A stretch of DNA of 64,000 nt from WRGT01 sp942493035 (lineage in GTDB: Bacteria > Spirochaetota > UBA4802 > UBA5550). Location: the NCBI GenBank assembly GCA_942493035.1, contig OW818666.1, positions 2,976,001 through 3,040,000 on the forward strand, read 5' to 3'. Both the position numbers and the translations under genes were made by a program. How positions within the stretch are numbered: the stretch's first letter is position 1; each line of letters starts with the position of its first letter. Shown one piece after another: positions 51,935 through 60,788 of this stretch. Below the pieces are notes generated by a model. The model ran no database searches and was not told the origin of the DNA. It saw only the letters and a program-made list of their open reading frames with translations.

Positions 51935-54627
51935 ACCGTAAACTCAAGAACAAACTTTGTCCCGTCGCCGCGTTCAATCTTTATACTGCCGCCGATCTGA
52001 GATGCAAGCATACCTACAAGATTAAGTCCGAAACCTGTTGAACTTTCAAAATTAATAGATTCGGGGATTCCATTACCGTTATCACCTAATGAAATTACTA
52101 CCTGGCTTCCATTTTTTTCTGCGCTGACAGTTATAACTCCGCTCTCTCTTCCGGTGAAAGCATACTTCATTATATTTGTCAAAAGCTCATTAACAATAAT
52201 ACCCAGAGGGAATACAATATTTGCATCAAGGGTAAAATTTGCGATATCTTTCTCGACCTTAACAATACTGTAATTGGAAAAATTTACAAGAATCTCATCA
52301 ACCAGAGGTCCGAGATATGAGTTAATCGACATCACCTGATAATCGTGGGAACTGTATAATTTGTCATAAAGTATCATCATACTCTGAACTCGATTCTCTG
52401 CATCATGGAGAGCTTCAGATGCTGCAGCATCCTTTATCTCAATGGCCTGCAGATATAAAAGCCCTTTTATTGTATTCATATTATTCTTGATCCGGTGATG
52501 GACCTCCTGAAGAATAAGTTCCTTTTCCATAAGAAGAATTTTAATCTTCTCCTCGGCTTTTTTTCTCTCGGTTATATCCTCTTTGACCGCGGCAAACTGC
52601 TCAATAACGCCATTCTCGTCCAGTATCGGAGAGATTGTTGCTGACTCCCAGTACATGGTCGCGTCCTTACGGATATTATGAAACTCACCCTTCCAGTATT
52701 TACCCGAAGTAACAGTCTCCCATAGTACTCTGTATTCATCCCCCTTTAAAAAATCTGATTTTAATATACGGGGATTATTCCCTAGAAGTTCATCTCTTGA
52801 ATAACCGGTTGTCTTTTCCGCTGCAGGATTAACATACTGGATTGAACCTTTAGTATCAGTTAAAACAATAGATACAGGACTCTGCTCCACAACATATGAT
52901 AGAGAGCGGAGTTCAGCCTCAACCAGTTTCCGCTTTGTTATATTTTCATGTGCTACAACAATTCTTATCGCCCCGTTATATTCAAATCTGGTAACGAGCA
53001 TATTGAACCATCGTTTCTCTTCAGGAGAATGGCAGGGGTACTCCAATGAAAACTCCTCCTGCTCACCATTAATAATTGAACGTATCCCCCATGCAACAGT
53101 CATTGCCTCATCAGAATTTGAACCGCCAGATGTCTCACATACTTCAAGATAATTACTCCCCTCATAAGTTGAGGGAATATCCATGGAATTATTTAATGCA
53201 AACTCCCTCCAGGCCCGGTTAACAGCAATTATTACCCCCTCCTCATCAAGAATTGCAATATTGGTAGATAAAGCATCAAGTGTTGCACGCGCAAAGAGCT
53301 CTGATTTTTTCAATTCATCTTCAACATGTTTACGTTCTGTAATATCGGTATAAAAATTCATCGTGGCAGGTTTACCATTCCATTCAGTAAGAACAGAATT
53401 GACCTCCACCCATTTGACAACTCCACCGAAGACAACGGCACGAAAGGGATATCTTGTCTCTGAATGTTCCCCGCTGATCCGCTTAATATAATTATTTGTT
53501 ACTCTGGTACGGTCATCGGGGTGAATAAAATTTATGAAGGGCCGGCCGGTTATCTCCTCCGCAGTATAGCCGCCGAAGAGTTCAATGGTTTTACTGTTCA
53601 TAAATTTAATCACACCATCCTGGGCTATAATAATAGCCTCATTGGCAGTATCGAATATAAGCCTGTAGTTTCTTTCTCTCTCTGCAAGAGCCTCTGCAGA
53701 TCTTTTCTTCCCGGCTATTTCCCATGCCACATCTGCAAAAAAAGAAACAATCTGAATATCGTTTTCTGTATAATATGAACTTTTATTCCCTACACCAAGA
53801 ATCGCGACAATCCTGTCATTGCGGAATATCGGCACCACCAGTTCGCGGATCAGCGGAGCATGTCCGACAGGGAGTCCCTTCCGGTTTGGAAGCGAAGCAT
53901 AGTCATTATGGATAACAGATCTGCGCTCACGTACTGCATCACCCCATACTCCGGCATTCTCTATACCGTAATGACTCCCTTTACCTTCAGCATTGCAGTA
54001 CTCTTTCATTGTCCGGGTTGACCAGGCCTGCAGGTGCAGAGTCTTTTCGTCATCACCCACAAAGTGATAGAATCCGATGGGGCTTTCGGATATCTCTGTT
54101 ACTTCGTCGAGAGTTTTCTGAAGCACTTCATCAAGGGAGTGGTTTAACGAATACTCCACAAGCCTGAGCCTTGCCTCAATTATTTTTTCTGATTTTTTAT
54201 AATCTGTAACTTCACTCCTAATTTCACAACGCTTTCCATCTATTTCAAAAAGTTCAAAAGCCGTCTCAATAGCTGACAGCAGCAGCAGATCTCCTGTGTT
54301 TTTGATATAATATCCGTAACGGGTAATACCGCGAATTTTATCCATCGTTTGATTATCAATACCTGAAGCGATAAAAATAACAGGGAGAGTTTTAGAGGCA
54401 AGTATTATCCGTGCGGCTTCCGCACCGTCCATTCCGGAAGAGGAATCTGTATTCATCAATATCAGATTTATGTCATTATTTTCATTGGTGTATTTTACAG
54501 CATCTTCCGGGTGGGAAACACTTTTTACATAATATCCGGCGTTTTTTAAAACTTCCGTAATTGCCGAATTAGAATCTTTGTTCTCCTCTACAAGAAGTAT
54601 TGTTTTACTTAAAGAAGCCTTAGTCAT
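51922..54627 (-). CDS. Sensor kinase: degenerate receiver-GAF-three PAS-HisKA_2-HATPase
   Basis: This 901-residue soluble kinase has an N-terminal receiver-like domain at residues 8-130 that has lost key residues: the phospho-Asp position is Asn59 (LILMNTDSSSG) and the acidic pair is EN in LLVEENKD. A GAF domain follows at about 160-320, then PAS domains at about 325-450, 455-575 and 580-700. HisKA_2 has His in EVHHRIKNNMNTIKGLL and HATPase_c has GDNGNGIPE and GFGLNLVGML. The receiver probably serves as a protein-interaction or dimerisation module. No dedicated regulator gene is adjacent, so its output is unknown. The C-terminal SEP and stop lie in a repeat end. Confidence 0.92.
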   Translation of the reverse strand: MTKASLSKTILLVEENKDSNSAITEVLKNAGYYVKSVSHPEDAVKYTNENNDINLILMNTDSSSGMDGAEAARIILASKTLPVIFIASGIDNQTMDKIRGITRYGYYIKNTGDLLLLSAIETAFELFEIDGKRCEIRSEVTDYKKSEKIIEARLRLVEYSLNHSLDEVLQKTLDEVTEISESPIGFYHFVGDDEKTLHLQAWSTRTMKEYCNAEGKGSHYGIENAGVWGDAVRERRSVIHNDYASLPNRKGLPVGHAPLIRELVVPIFRNDRIVAILGVGNKSSYYTENDIQIVSFFADVAWEIAGKKRSAEALAERERNYRLIFDTANEAIIIAQDGVIKFMNSKTIELFGGYTAEEITGRPFINFIHPDDRTRVTNNYIKRISGEHSETRYPFRAVVFGGVVKWVEVNSVLTEWNGKPATMNFYTDITERKHVEDELKKSELFARATLDALSTNIAILDEEGVIIAVNRAWREFALNNSMDIPSTYEGSNYLEVCETSGGSNSDEAMTVAWGIRSIINGEQEEFSLEYPCHSPEEKRWFNMLVTRFEYNGAIRIVVAHENITKRKLVEAELRSLSYVVEQSPVSIVLTDTKGSIQYVNPAAEKTTGYSRDELLGNNPRILKSDFLKGDEYRVLWETVTSGKYWKGEFHNIRKDATMYWESATISPILDENGVIEQFAAVKEDITERKKAEEKIKILLMEKELILQEVHHRIKNNMNTIKGLLYLQAIEIKDAAASEALHDAENRVQSMMILYDKLYSSHDYQVMSINSYLGPLVDEILVNFSNYSIVKVEKDIANFTLDANIVFPLGIIVNELLTNIMKYAFTGRESGVITVSAEKNGSQVVISLGDNGNGIPESINFESSTGFGLNLVGMLASQIGGSIKIERGDGTKFVLEFTVSEP

Positions 54628-54721
54628 AATTTATTCCATTTAATATAAACGGTAAGCTACTCTGAAAATGTCAGAAATAACAGCCTACCGATAGTATAAC
54701 TCATACCGCAGAATAAATCAA

Positions 54722-54762
54722 TAGCACGTTAGTGTTAAATTCTATAACACGAACGTGTTATA
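54722..54762. repeat. CACGAACGTG-type element
   Basis: AGCACGTTAGTGTTA followed by ATAACACG AA CGTGTTAT, a perfect 8-2-8 dyad. The stop codon (TAA) of the 54758 gene is contained in the dyad. Confidence 0.75.
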
Positions 54763-55999
54763 GGGAGGTAACCTTAAATACCATAGAACACTCAACTTTA
54801 ATCTTAGGACCGGATTTTATATCTGAATGATCTGTTATATTATTTATCCCGATACTGCCGCCATGTTTTGTTACTATTTTTTCAACAAGCGTAAGCCCTA
54901 GCCCGTAATCAAGAGTATGGTAGCCGTCATTTACCGTTTTTGTAAGTCTGTAAAAAGGTTCAAACACAAGGTTTTCATATCCAGTCGGAATCCCCTTAAG
55001 ACCTTTTTCTGTAGGAAGAATATCATTTATCACAGAGATGGTGAGGTTATCCTTCTGCGCCATAAATAATACTATAACATCTGAAGATTCAGGAGAATAC
55101 TTCATCGAATTGAGAATAATCTCCTCCACTGCCTGCAGAAAATAATTGATATTGATGTCAGCATACAAATTATCGAAAAAATCTTTTTTGTCACTCAACA
55201 TCAGATGATGTTTTTTTACAGATGCAACTGAGGTCATTCCGGATATTCTTTCAGCAACTTTATCATGAATAGCGCCGAGCGGCATTTTTTCAGATATATG
55301 CTTCTCTGTAACAATCTTCATCATGTCGCTGAAAGTCTGCAGTGCTTTCTCCGCAGCTCTTACATTCCCGCGGATCATTTCAAAAAGTTCACCGCTGATT
55401 TTATAATCTTCCCCATCTTTCTTTGCGGTAGATTCCATTACAGCCATCAGAGTTACCAGAGCACCAAATCCCGCACCCTGATTAAAACTGGTCAGCAGAC
55501 TCTCGAAAATATTTGCACCCATGGATTTATCATCACGGTTTTTCAGCCTCTCTTCAAATTTATACCATTCAAGATTATTCTCCAGCCGTATTACCTTCTC
55601 TTTCCGGGTTATATCAAGAGCATGTTTCATCTCACTGGTTTCAAAAGCACGGGACAGTTTCAAAAGAAGATCACTCATATCAACAGGTTTAAGGATATAA
55701 TCATATATACCCTTCTTCATTATATCGATAATGAGTTCAGGACTCCGTTCAATGGTGGTTACAAAAATTACCGGGGGATTCTCAAAAGAGCTCAGGTGTG
55801 ATATAAGTTCATTTCCGTTCATGACCGGCATATCTATATCGGTAATAACAACCTGTGCGGGATTGCTTTTATATTTTTTAAGCGCTTCACTTCCATTGAC
55901 CGCTGTCTCAACAGCATAGCCGTTTGAGATGAGAAACTGCGCAAGAGTCTTCAGCATTATTATGTCGTCTTCAGCGATTAAAACTTTTTTTTCTGCCAT
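54758..55999 (-). CDS. Receiver fused to HATPase domain without clear phospho-His
   Basis: This 413-residue soluble protein has a canonical receiver at residues 4-120 (LIAEDDI, phospho-Asp in VVITDIDMPVMNG, FVTTIE, LKPVDM). A helical region at about 130-290 contains FNQGAGFGALVTLMAVMEST, where the dimerisation helices of a kinase would be, but without a recognisable H-box. A HATPase_c domain follows at about 290-410 (EEIILNSMKYSPESSD, DYGLGLTLVEKI). The N-box is intact, so ATP binding is likely. It may be a degenerate kinase or a phosphatase. AAGGA lies before the ATG. It is followed by the CheY-like gene at 56035 upstream on the same strand. Confidence 0.85.
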   Translation of the reverse strand: MAEKKVLIAEDDIIMLKTLAQFLISNGYAVETAVNGSEALKKYKSNPAQVVITDIDMPVMNGNELISHLSSFENPPVIFVTTIERSPELIIDIMKKGIYDYILKPVDMSDLLLKLSRAFETSEMKHALDITRKEKVIRLENNLEWYKFEERLKNRDDKSMGANIFESLLTSFNQGAGFGALVTLMAVMESTAKKDGEDYKISGELFEMIRGNVRAAEKALQTFSDMMKIVTEKHISEKMPLGAIHDKVAERISGMTSVASVKKHHLMLSDKKDFFDNLYADININYFLQAVEEIILNSMKYSPESSDVIVLFMAQKDNLTISVINDILPTEKGLKGIPTGYENLVFEPFYRLTKTVNDGYHTLDYGLGLTLVEKIVTKHGGSIGINNITDHSDIKSGPKIKVECSMVFKVTSL

Positions 56000-56034
56000 A
56001 TTATTATTCCTTTTTACGCGATCTTAAAATCATT

Positions 56035-56403
56035 TCAGATCTTCATATATTTTTTGACAACATTCTCAAGCTGTTCAGACTGGAACGGTTTTGAAATCCA
56101 GGCATTTGCTCCATTCAGTCTTGCGTCAGTTATAATGTCATCATCGGTTTCATCAGTTAAAATTATTATCGGGAGGTTACGGTATTCATTCTGTTCCCTT
56201 ATAATTTTGAGTAAAGTAATTCCATCAATCTCCGGCATATTTGTATCAGATAATAATAGATCTATACTGTCAGCTTTCAGAATAAGCAGCGCATCTGCTC
56301 CATTTGAAGCTTCCTTTACTTCATATCCGGCAAAATTCAAAATAGAAATCAGATTGTCCCTGAAATCATCTGATTCAAATGCGATGAGAATTTTCTTCGC
56401 CAT
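56035..56403 (-). CDS. CheY-like protein with altered acidic pair
   Basis: This 122-residue stand-alone receiver aligns end to end with the CheY at 39295. The phospho-Asp (LLLSDTNMPEIDG), Thr (IILTDET) and Lys (ISKPFQ) positions are kept, but the Mg2+-binding pair DD at positions 9-10 is Phe-Glu (ILIAFESDD). That should weaken metal binding and phosphorylation. It may act as a phosphate sink, a decoy or a phosphorylation-independent adaptor. GGAAGGG lies about 5 bases before the ATG, so it is expressed. It is 35 bases upstream of the 54758 gene on the same strand. Confidence 0.88.
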   Translation of the reverse strand: MAKKILIAFESDDFRDNLISILNFAGYEVKEASNGADALLILKADSIDLLLSDTNMPEIDGITLLKIIREQNEYRNLPIIILTDETDDDIITDARLNGANAWISKPFQSEQLENVVKKYMKI

Positions 56404-56717
56404 ATACCCTTCCCGCTAAGAAACCGGCAGTTATTGACTTTATATGATTATAATTTTCCCGTGTATTTATACAACAATTCTATGTATTAAGTTAATTATT
56501 AATAGATATTATGACCACAATAATTTCCCGAAGTTAAAAATAAGATATTATTCATAATGGCTTATAAACCGGCGGCATTTTTCTCCACTCCTTACAGGTG
56601 CGGGAAAGACATATTTTAACTTCTATTATCATATAGTAATTGTTTTTTTGCTCTTTTAAAAATGTTATTGAAGGAAATCATATGTTTTAATAACAACATA
56701 ATTATTACAGGAAAAAG
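56404..56717. other. 314-base divergent gap with one partial repeat
   Basis: AT-rich region between divergent cheY-like (-) and cheD (+) genes. It contains a partial CTCATAAACCGG element at 56561-56608. No strong promoter was found for cheD; TTGTTT with TGTTAT 17 bases later near 56638 is the best candidate and weak. Confidence 0.45.
56561..56608. repeat. Partial CTCATAAACCGG element
   Basis: CTTATAAACCGGCGGCATTT then CTCCACTCCTTACAGGTGCG. The left end matches 18248; the right end is missing. Confidence 0.5.
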
Positions 56718-57272
56718 ATGAAACCTTCGTATAACATCCATATCGGCGAATACTACGCGAGCAAGACTCCGGCAATTATTACAACAATTCTCGGCCCATG
56801 CGTGGCAGTGTGCATCTATGATAAGACAAAAATGATCGGCGGGATGAACCACATCCTTATGCCTGGAGATGCCCCTGACAGAGAAAATATAATCGACTCA
56901 CGATATGGCATAAATGCCATGGAACTTCTGATTAACCAGATGATGAAACTCGGCGCCAACAGATATAAACTTACAGCAAAAGTTTTCGGAGGAGCAGCAA
57001 TACTCTCCTCTATTTCCGGCGAATTCAACATGGGTATAAGAAATGTTGAATCGGTAATACAATTTCTTGAGATAGAAAAAATTCCTATTATCAATTATAA
57101 TTTCGGAGGATTTGATTCCAGAAGAATTTACTATCACTCCGACACCGGTGAGGTTCTGATAAAAAGAATCAAATCAAGAGAAGCACTTACTGAAGACTCA
57201 GTTGTCCGGGAAAGACGGCTTGAGGCTGAAAAAAGAATTAAGAAAACACCGTCAGTTATATTTTTCGACTGA
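56718..57272 (+). CDS. cheD: Chemoreceptor glutamine deamidase CheD
   Basis: This 184-residue enzyme deamidates receptor glutamines and, in several bacteria, interacts with CheC. Catalytic residues are visible: Cys in TILGPCVAVCIYD, His in GGMNHILMPG, and Thr in YKLTAKVFGGA. Other conserved blocks are YGINAMELLINQMMKLGA and the C-terminal NFGGFDSRRIYYHSDTGEVL. AGGA lies 5-7 bases before the ATG. It is the only plus-strand gene in the right half, although its partners cheA, cheB and cheR are on the minus strand. No cheC or cheX was found in the window. Confidence 0.95.
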   Translation: MKPSYNIHIGEYYASKTPAIITTILGPCVAVCIYDKTKMIGGMNHILMPGDAPDRENIIDSRYGINAMELLINQMMKLGANRYKLTAKVFGGAAILSSISGEFNMGIRNVESVIQFLEIEKIPIINYNFGGFDSRRIYYHSDTGEVLIKRIKSREALTEDSVVRERRLEAEKRIKKTPSVIFFD

Positions 57273-57282
57273 TTTTGCAGAA

Positions 57283-57324
57283 CCTCCCCATCGCCATGTG
57301 GAGAGGGGGCCGGGTGATGAGGTC
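57283..57324. repeat. GACC-family element, right half
   Basis: CCTCCCCATCGCCATGTGGA, then GAGGGGGCCGGGTGATGAGG and TC. Its terminal TC is part of the stop codon of the 57323 gene, as at 49069 and 49978. Confidence 0.7.
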
Positions 57325-59383
57325 ACACTTCAAACTCCAGAATAATTATCGTTCCCTCTCCCCGTTCAACTTTTACACTTCCTCCAACCTGATCAACAAG
57401 CATATTTACAAGATCAAGTCCAAATCCCTTTGATTTTTCAGATTCTAATGATTCCGGAATTCCGACTCCGTTATCCCGTACCCGTATAGTAAAAATTTTA
57501 TCTTTTTTATAGGCAGTTACACTTATTACACCTTCATCCCTTCCTATGAATGCATGCTTCATAATATTTGTAAGTAATTCGTTTATAATTATCCCCAGAG
57601 GTGTAAGAATCTGAATATTTAGTATAAAATCTTCAATGTCTGTTTCAATCTGTATTCCGATTCTGCCGGGAAAGCTCCCCACGACCTCTGCGGTAAGCGG
57701 CTGAAGATAATCTTTAACAGATAACTCTCTATAATTATCTGTACAGTAGAGTCTGTCATAAAGCATTATCATGCTCTGCACGCGCCGTTCAGCATCGCGG
57801 AGTGATTCCTCAGCTGATTGATTCTCTTCAGCGGATATCTGCAGTGTAAGAAGACCCTTGATAGTGTTCATGTTGTTCTTAATACGGTGGTGTACTTCAC
57901 TAAGAAGAAGTTCCTTCTCAGCAAGAAGAGTGCGGACTCTCTCTTCAGAAAGTCTGCTCTCGGTAATATCGCGGACAAAAATTGAAACACCGACTATTTC
58001 ATTATTGTTATAGATAGGATTATATAAAATCTCGTGGAACAAGCGGTTGATGTCGTTAGTCTCCCGGACAACAGTATATGATTCACCCGACATAGCGCGA
58101 TCAATATTCAGTTTGGCAATTTCCCTCTCATCCTCCGGAATTATGAAGTCCAGTGCGTTCTGCCCCGTGGCAATCTCTTTCCCGTATCTCCGCTTAATGT
58201 CGTCAGAATAAGTTTTATTAAAATAAAGATACCTGTAATTTTTATCAACAGACAGGATAATCAGACCTGCCGGGCTCTCCAGACTCGACTTCAATAGCAT
58301 CTGCGCCTTTTCCAGTTCCTGATTGGTAGATGTAAGCTCCTCATTGGTTGCAACCTGCTCCTCGTATGTAGCATCTAGCTCTTCTACGGCAGCGATAAGA
58401 TCTTCATTTTTATTTCGTAAACGTGCTTCACTCTCACGCAGTGCCGCCTCACTTAATCTTAAATCATCCAGCGCATGTCTTAGAGTTAATGTTCTGATCA
58501 GTATCTTTTTTTTAAGCTGTTTATTCCACAAAAATACAAATCCCGAAACAGCAAATAACAGTATCATAAATGCAGCCGCAAATTTGAATTCGCGGCTCTC
58601 CATAAAACTGACAGTATGAAGACTGATCCATTTGCGGTAAATTTTGTCCCGCTCAGACTGTGATATAGCCGCAAGCCCCTTAGTCAGAATGCTGTTCAGC
58701 TGCGGCCAGTCCTTTCGCGACCCGATAGCAAGCCGTATGGGGTAACCGGCATCACCGGATATCTGAATATTAGAAATACCCTCCTTCTCGGTTAGATAGG
58801 ATGCAGTTGCAAGATCTATAACAGCCGCATCGGAGATTCGATATGATACATTAAGAATTGCGTTAAGATCCGAAGATACAATGTCGCTTTTAATCTGAGG
58901 ATGATTCTTTTTTATAAATTCTGTTATAGCATATCCCTGAACAAGTGAAACTCTTTTTCCGGCAAGTTCGCTGAGAGATAAATTGCTCATTGAATCTTTC
59001 CGGACAAGAATAACATTTTTAATTTCCACTATAGGCTCAGTGAATAACAGATATTCACTCCGCTCGGGAGTTTTTGTCGCAGCGTTAACAATTGAAACTT
59101 TTCTATCTTTTGCAAGTGAAAGGATCTCATCAAAAGATGATGCCTTAACTATATTAAAACTGATTCCGAGTTTCTTCTCTATAAGTTTTATATAATCATG
59201 AGCCAGACCTCTGGTTGTTCCAGCTTTGTCATCGTAAAATTCAAAAGGTGCATAAAACGGATCCGGAGCAAAATAGATCTCATTCTTATGGTTATCGAGC
59301 CACTCCTCCTCGGCAGGATCGAGAACTACCTGTTTTGCGTTATATGATTTATCACATGACATCAGCAGAAACGCCGATAACAT
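57323..59383 (-). CDS. Sensor kinase with periplasmic solute-binding domain (SBP_bac_3-PAS-HisKA_2)
   Basis: This 686-residue kinase begins MLSAFLLMSC, a very short hydrophobic leader with lipobox-like LMSC. A bacterial extracellular solute-binding family 3 domain follows at about residues 25-250 (FAPDPFYAPFEFYDD, PERSEYLLFTEP, LSELAGKRVSLVQGYA). A membrane span at about 266-286, a coiled coil, a PAS domain at about 365-480, HisKA_2 (EVHHRIKNNMNTIKGLL) and HATPase_c (DNGVGIPE, GFGLDLVNML) complete it. It probably senses an amino acid or similar solute outside the cytoplasm. The frame is open upstream of the ATG across a six-G tract, so the true N-terminus may be longer. Its stop lies in a repeat end. 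Confidence 0.9.
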   Translation of the reverse strand: MLSAFLLMSCDKSYNAKQVVLDPAEEEWLDNHKNEIYFAPDPFYAPFEFYDDKAGTTRGLAHDYIKLIEKKLGISFNIVKASSFDEILSLAKDRKVSIVNAATKTPERSEYLLFTEPIVEIKNVILVRKDSMSNLSLSELAGKRVSLVQGYAITEFIKKNHPQIKSDIVSSDLNAILNVSYRISDAAVIDLATASYLTEKEGISNIQISGDAGYPIRLAIGSRKDWPQLNSILTKGLAAISQSERDKIYRKWISLHTVSFMESREFKFAAAFMILLFAVSGFVFLWNKQLKKKILIRTLTLRHALDDLRLSEAALRESEARLRNKNEDLIAAVEELDATYEEQVATNEELTSTNQELEKAQMLLKSSLESPAGLIILSVDKNYRYLYFNKTYSDDIKRRYGKEIATGQNALDFIIPEDEREIAKLNIDRAMSGESYTVVRETNDINRLFHEILYNPIYNNNEIVGVSIFVRDITESRLSEERVRTLLAEKELLLSEVHHRIKNNMNTIKGLLTLQISAEENQSAEESLRDAERRVQSMIMLYDRLYCTDNYRELSVKDYLQPLTAEVVGSFPGRIGIQIETDIEDFILNIQILTPLGIIINELLTNIMKHAFIGRDEGVISVTAYKKDKIFTIRVRDNGVGIPESLESEKSKGFGLDLVNMLVDQVGGSVKVERGEGTIIILEFEV

Positions 59384-59483
59384 AAGTATTAAAAAATTAT
59401 TTTTAAATTTTATAACAGCCCCCCTCCACTCTCTTGTGTGTATAAAGATTCATCGGATTTTAAAATTACAGAATGTGTTTCCT

Positions 59484-59553
59484 GTAGAGACGCAGCATTC
59501 TGCGTCTCTACTAAATCCTATAATCCCTTAATCTGCTTAATCCTAATTCAGAC
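59484..59553. repeat. GTCTGAA-family element, partial
   Basis: An inner hairpin GTAGAGACGCAG CATT CTGCGTCTCTAC (59484-59511) and the end AATCCTAATTCAGAC (59539-59553). The stop of the 59548 gene (TGA, as TCA at 59548-59550) lies in that end. Confidence 0.75.
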
Positions 59554-60708
59554 ATCCTCAAATTCCAGCAAAAACTTTGTCCCTTCGCCCCGCTCAATCT
59601 TTATACTTCCGTTCAGCTGCTCCGTAAGCATACCTACAAGCTGCATTCCAAAACCGGTTGAGTTTTCAAATGTAATCCCTTCAGGGATCCCTGCACCATT
59701 ATCTGCAATTGTTATTAAAATTATATTTCCCGCTTTTGATGCGGTTACGCTTATAACACCATCGCTGCGGCCTGTAAAGGCATATTTCATTGCGTTGGTT
59801 ATAATTTCATTCACAAGTATTCCCAGTATTGAAAGAATCTTGGCCTCAAGAACAATGTCATCAATTCCGGTTTTGATTTTAACAGATTTTTTTAGAGGAA
59901 AAATTCCTACAATTTCATAAATAAGATCGGGGAAGTATTCTTTAAGAGATACAGACGCTGTATGTTCCGAACGGTACAATTTGTCATACAGTACGCTCAT
60001 GCTCTGCACCCTCCCCGCAGCATCAAAGAGCACATTTTTTGCGGCTTCATCAGTCCGGGCGTTTGCCTGCATGTTCAGCAGAGCTCCGATGTTATACATA
60101 TTATTTTTAACACGATGATGGACCTCTTTCAGAATAAGCTCTTTCTCATTCAGCAGATTATACACAGTCTCCTCTGCGAGTTTCCGATCGGTTATATCTA
60201 CAGCATTTATGTAGCATTTTTTTTCATTTGAGGAGATCACACCTTCAATATGAATAAAAGATTTAATATCATTTTCAATTTTCAGTCTTACTTCGCAGAT
60301 CTGTCTTAAACCGGTTTTAAAGATCTTGTCCATAAAGTCATCGAATTCAGGGAGAGTCTCCGGCGATACAAATGATCTGAACTTGCTGTTTACCAGATCA
60401 GAACGATCACTTCCAAGCATTCCTGCACCGCTACGGTTCATCTCGTAAATTGTACTGTCGGGATTAAGAGTGAAATATCCCATTGCCGCATATTCATAAA
60501 ACGCGTTGAACTTCTCTGCAGCAGCAGCTGCGATATCCCTTTCGGAGAGTACTTCCTCATTTATAAGTTCAAGCTCAATATTTTTCAACTCTAGCCCGGT
60601 TATAATTTTTTCAATCTCTGGAGCGGTTAAAGAGGATATATTAACATGATCTTTCTTTTTATAAAGCTCTTCTGCTTTTTTAATGAATAATTTATCATCT
60701 GATTTCAT
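59548..60708 (-). CDS. Sensor kinase: PAS-HisKA_2-HATPase
   Basis: This 386-residue soluble kinase has an N-terminal helical segment (about residues 1-70, with LTAPEIEKIITGLELKNIEL) and one PAS domain at about 70-175 (AAMGYFTLNPDSTIYEMNRS). HisKA_2 follows with His in EVHHRVKNNMYNIGALLNMQ, and HATPase_c with ADNGAGIPEG and GFGMQLVGML. It lacks a receiver and membrane spans, unlike its neighbours. The C-terminal half is closely related to those of 51922, 57323 and 60910, indicating expansion by duplication. Confidence 0.92.
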   Translation of the reverse strand: MKSDDKLFIKKAEELYKKKDHVNISSLTAPEIEKIITGLELKNIELELINEEVLSERDIAAAAAEKFNAFYEYAAMGYFTLNPDSTIYEMNRSGAGMLGSDRSDLVNSKFRSFVSPETLPEFDDFMDKIFKTGLRQICEVRLKIENDIKSFIHIEGVISSNEKKCYINAVDITDRKLAEETVYNLLNEKELILKEVHHRVKNNMYNIGALLNMQANARTDEAAKNVLFDAAGRVQSMSVLYDKLYRSEHTASVSLKEYFPDLIYEIVGIFPLKKSVKIKTGIDDIVLEAKILSILGILVNEIITNAMKYAFTGRSDGVISVTASKAGNIILITIADNGAGIPEGITFENSTGFGMQLVGMLTEQLNGSIKIERGEGTKFLLEFEDV

Positions 60709-60741
60709 ATCATTACCTTTTTGAATTTACTATTTGTCTTC

Positions 60742-60774
60742 CTTCTCCTCCCCATGTAGAGAAGGAATGAGGTC
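60742..60774. repeat. Degenerate GACC-family fragment
   Basis: CTTCTCCTCCCCATGTAGAG, then AAGGAATGAGGTC. It resembles the right half of the element at 48962 and lies 34 bases upstream of the 59548 gene. Confidence 0.45.
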
Positions 60775-60788
60775 ACGCATCCCATTTT

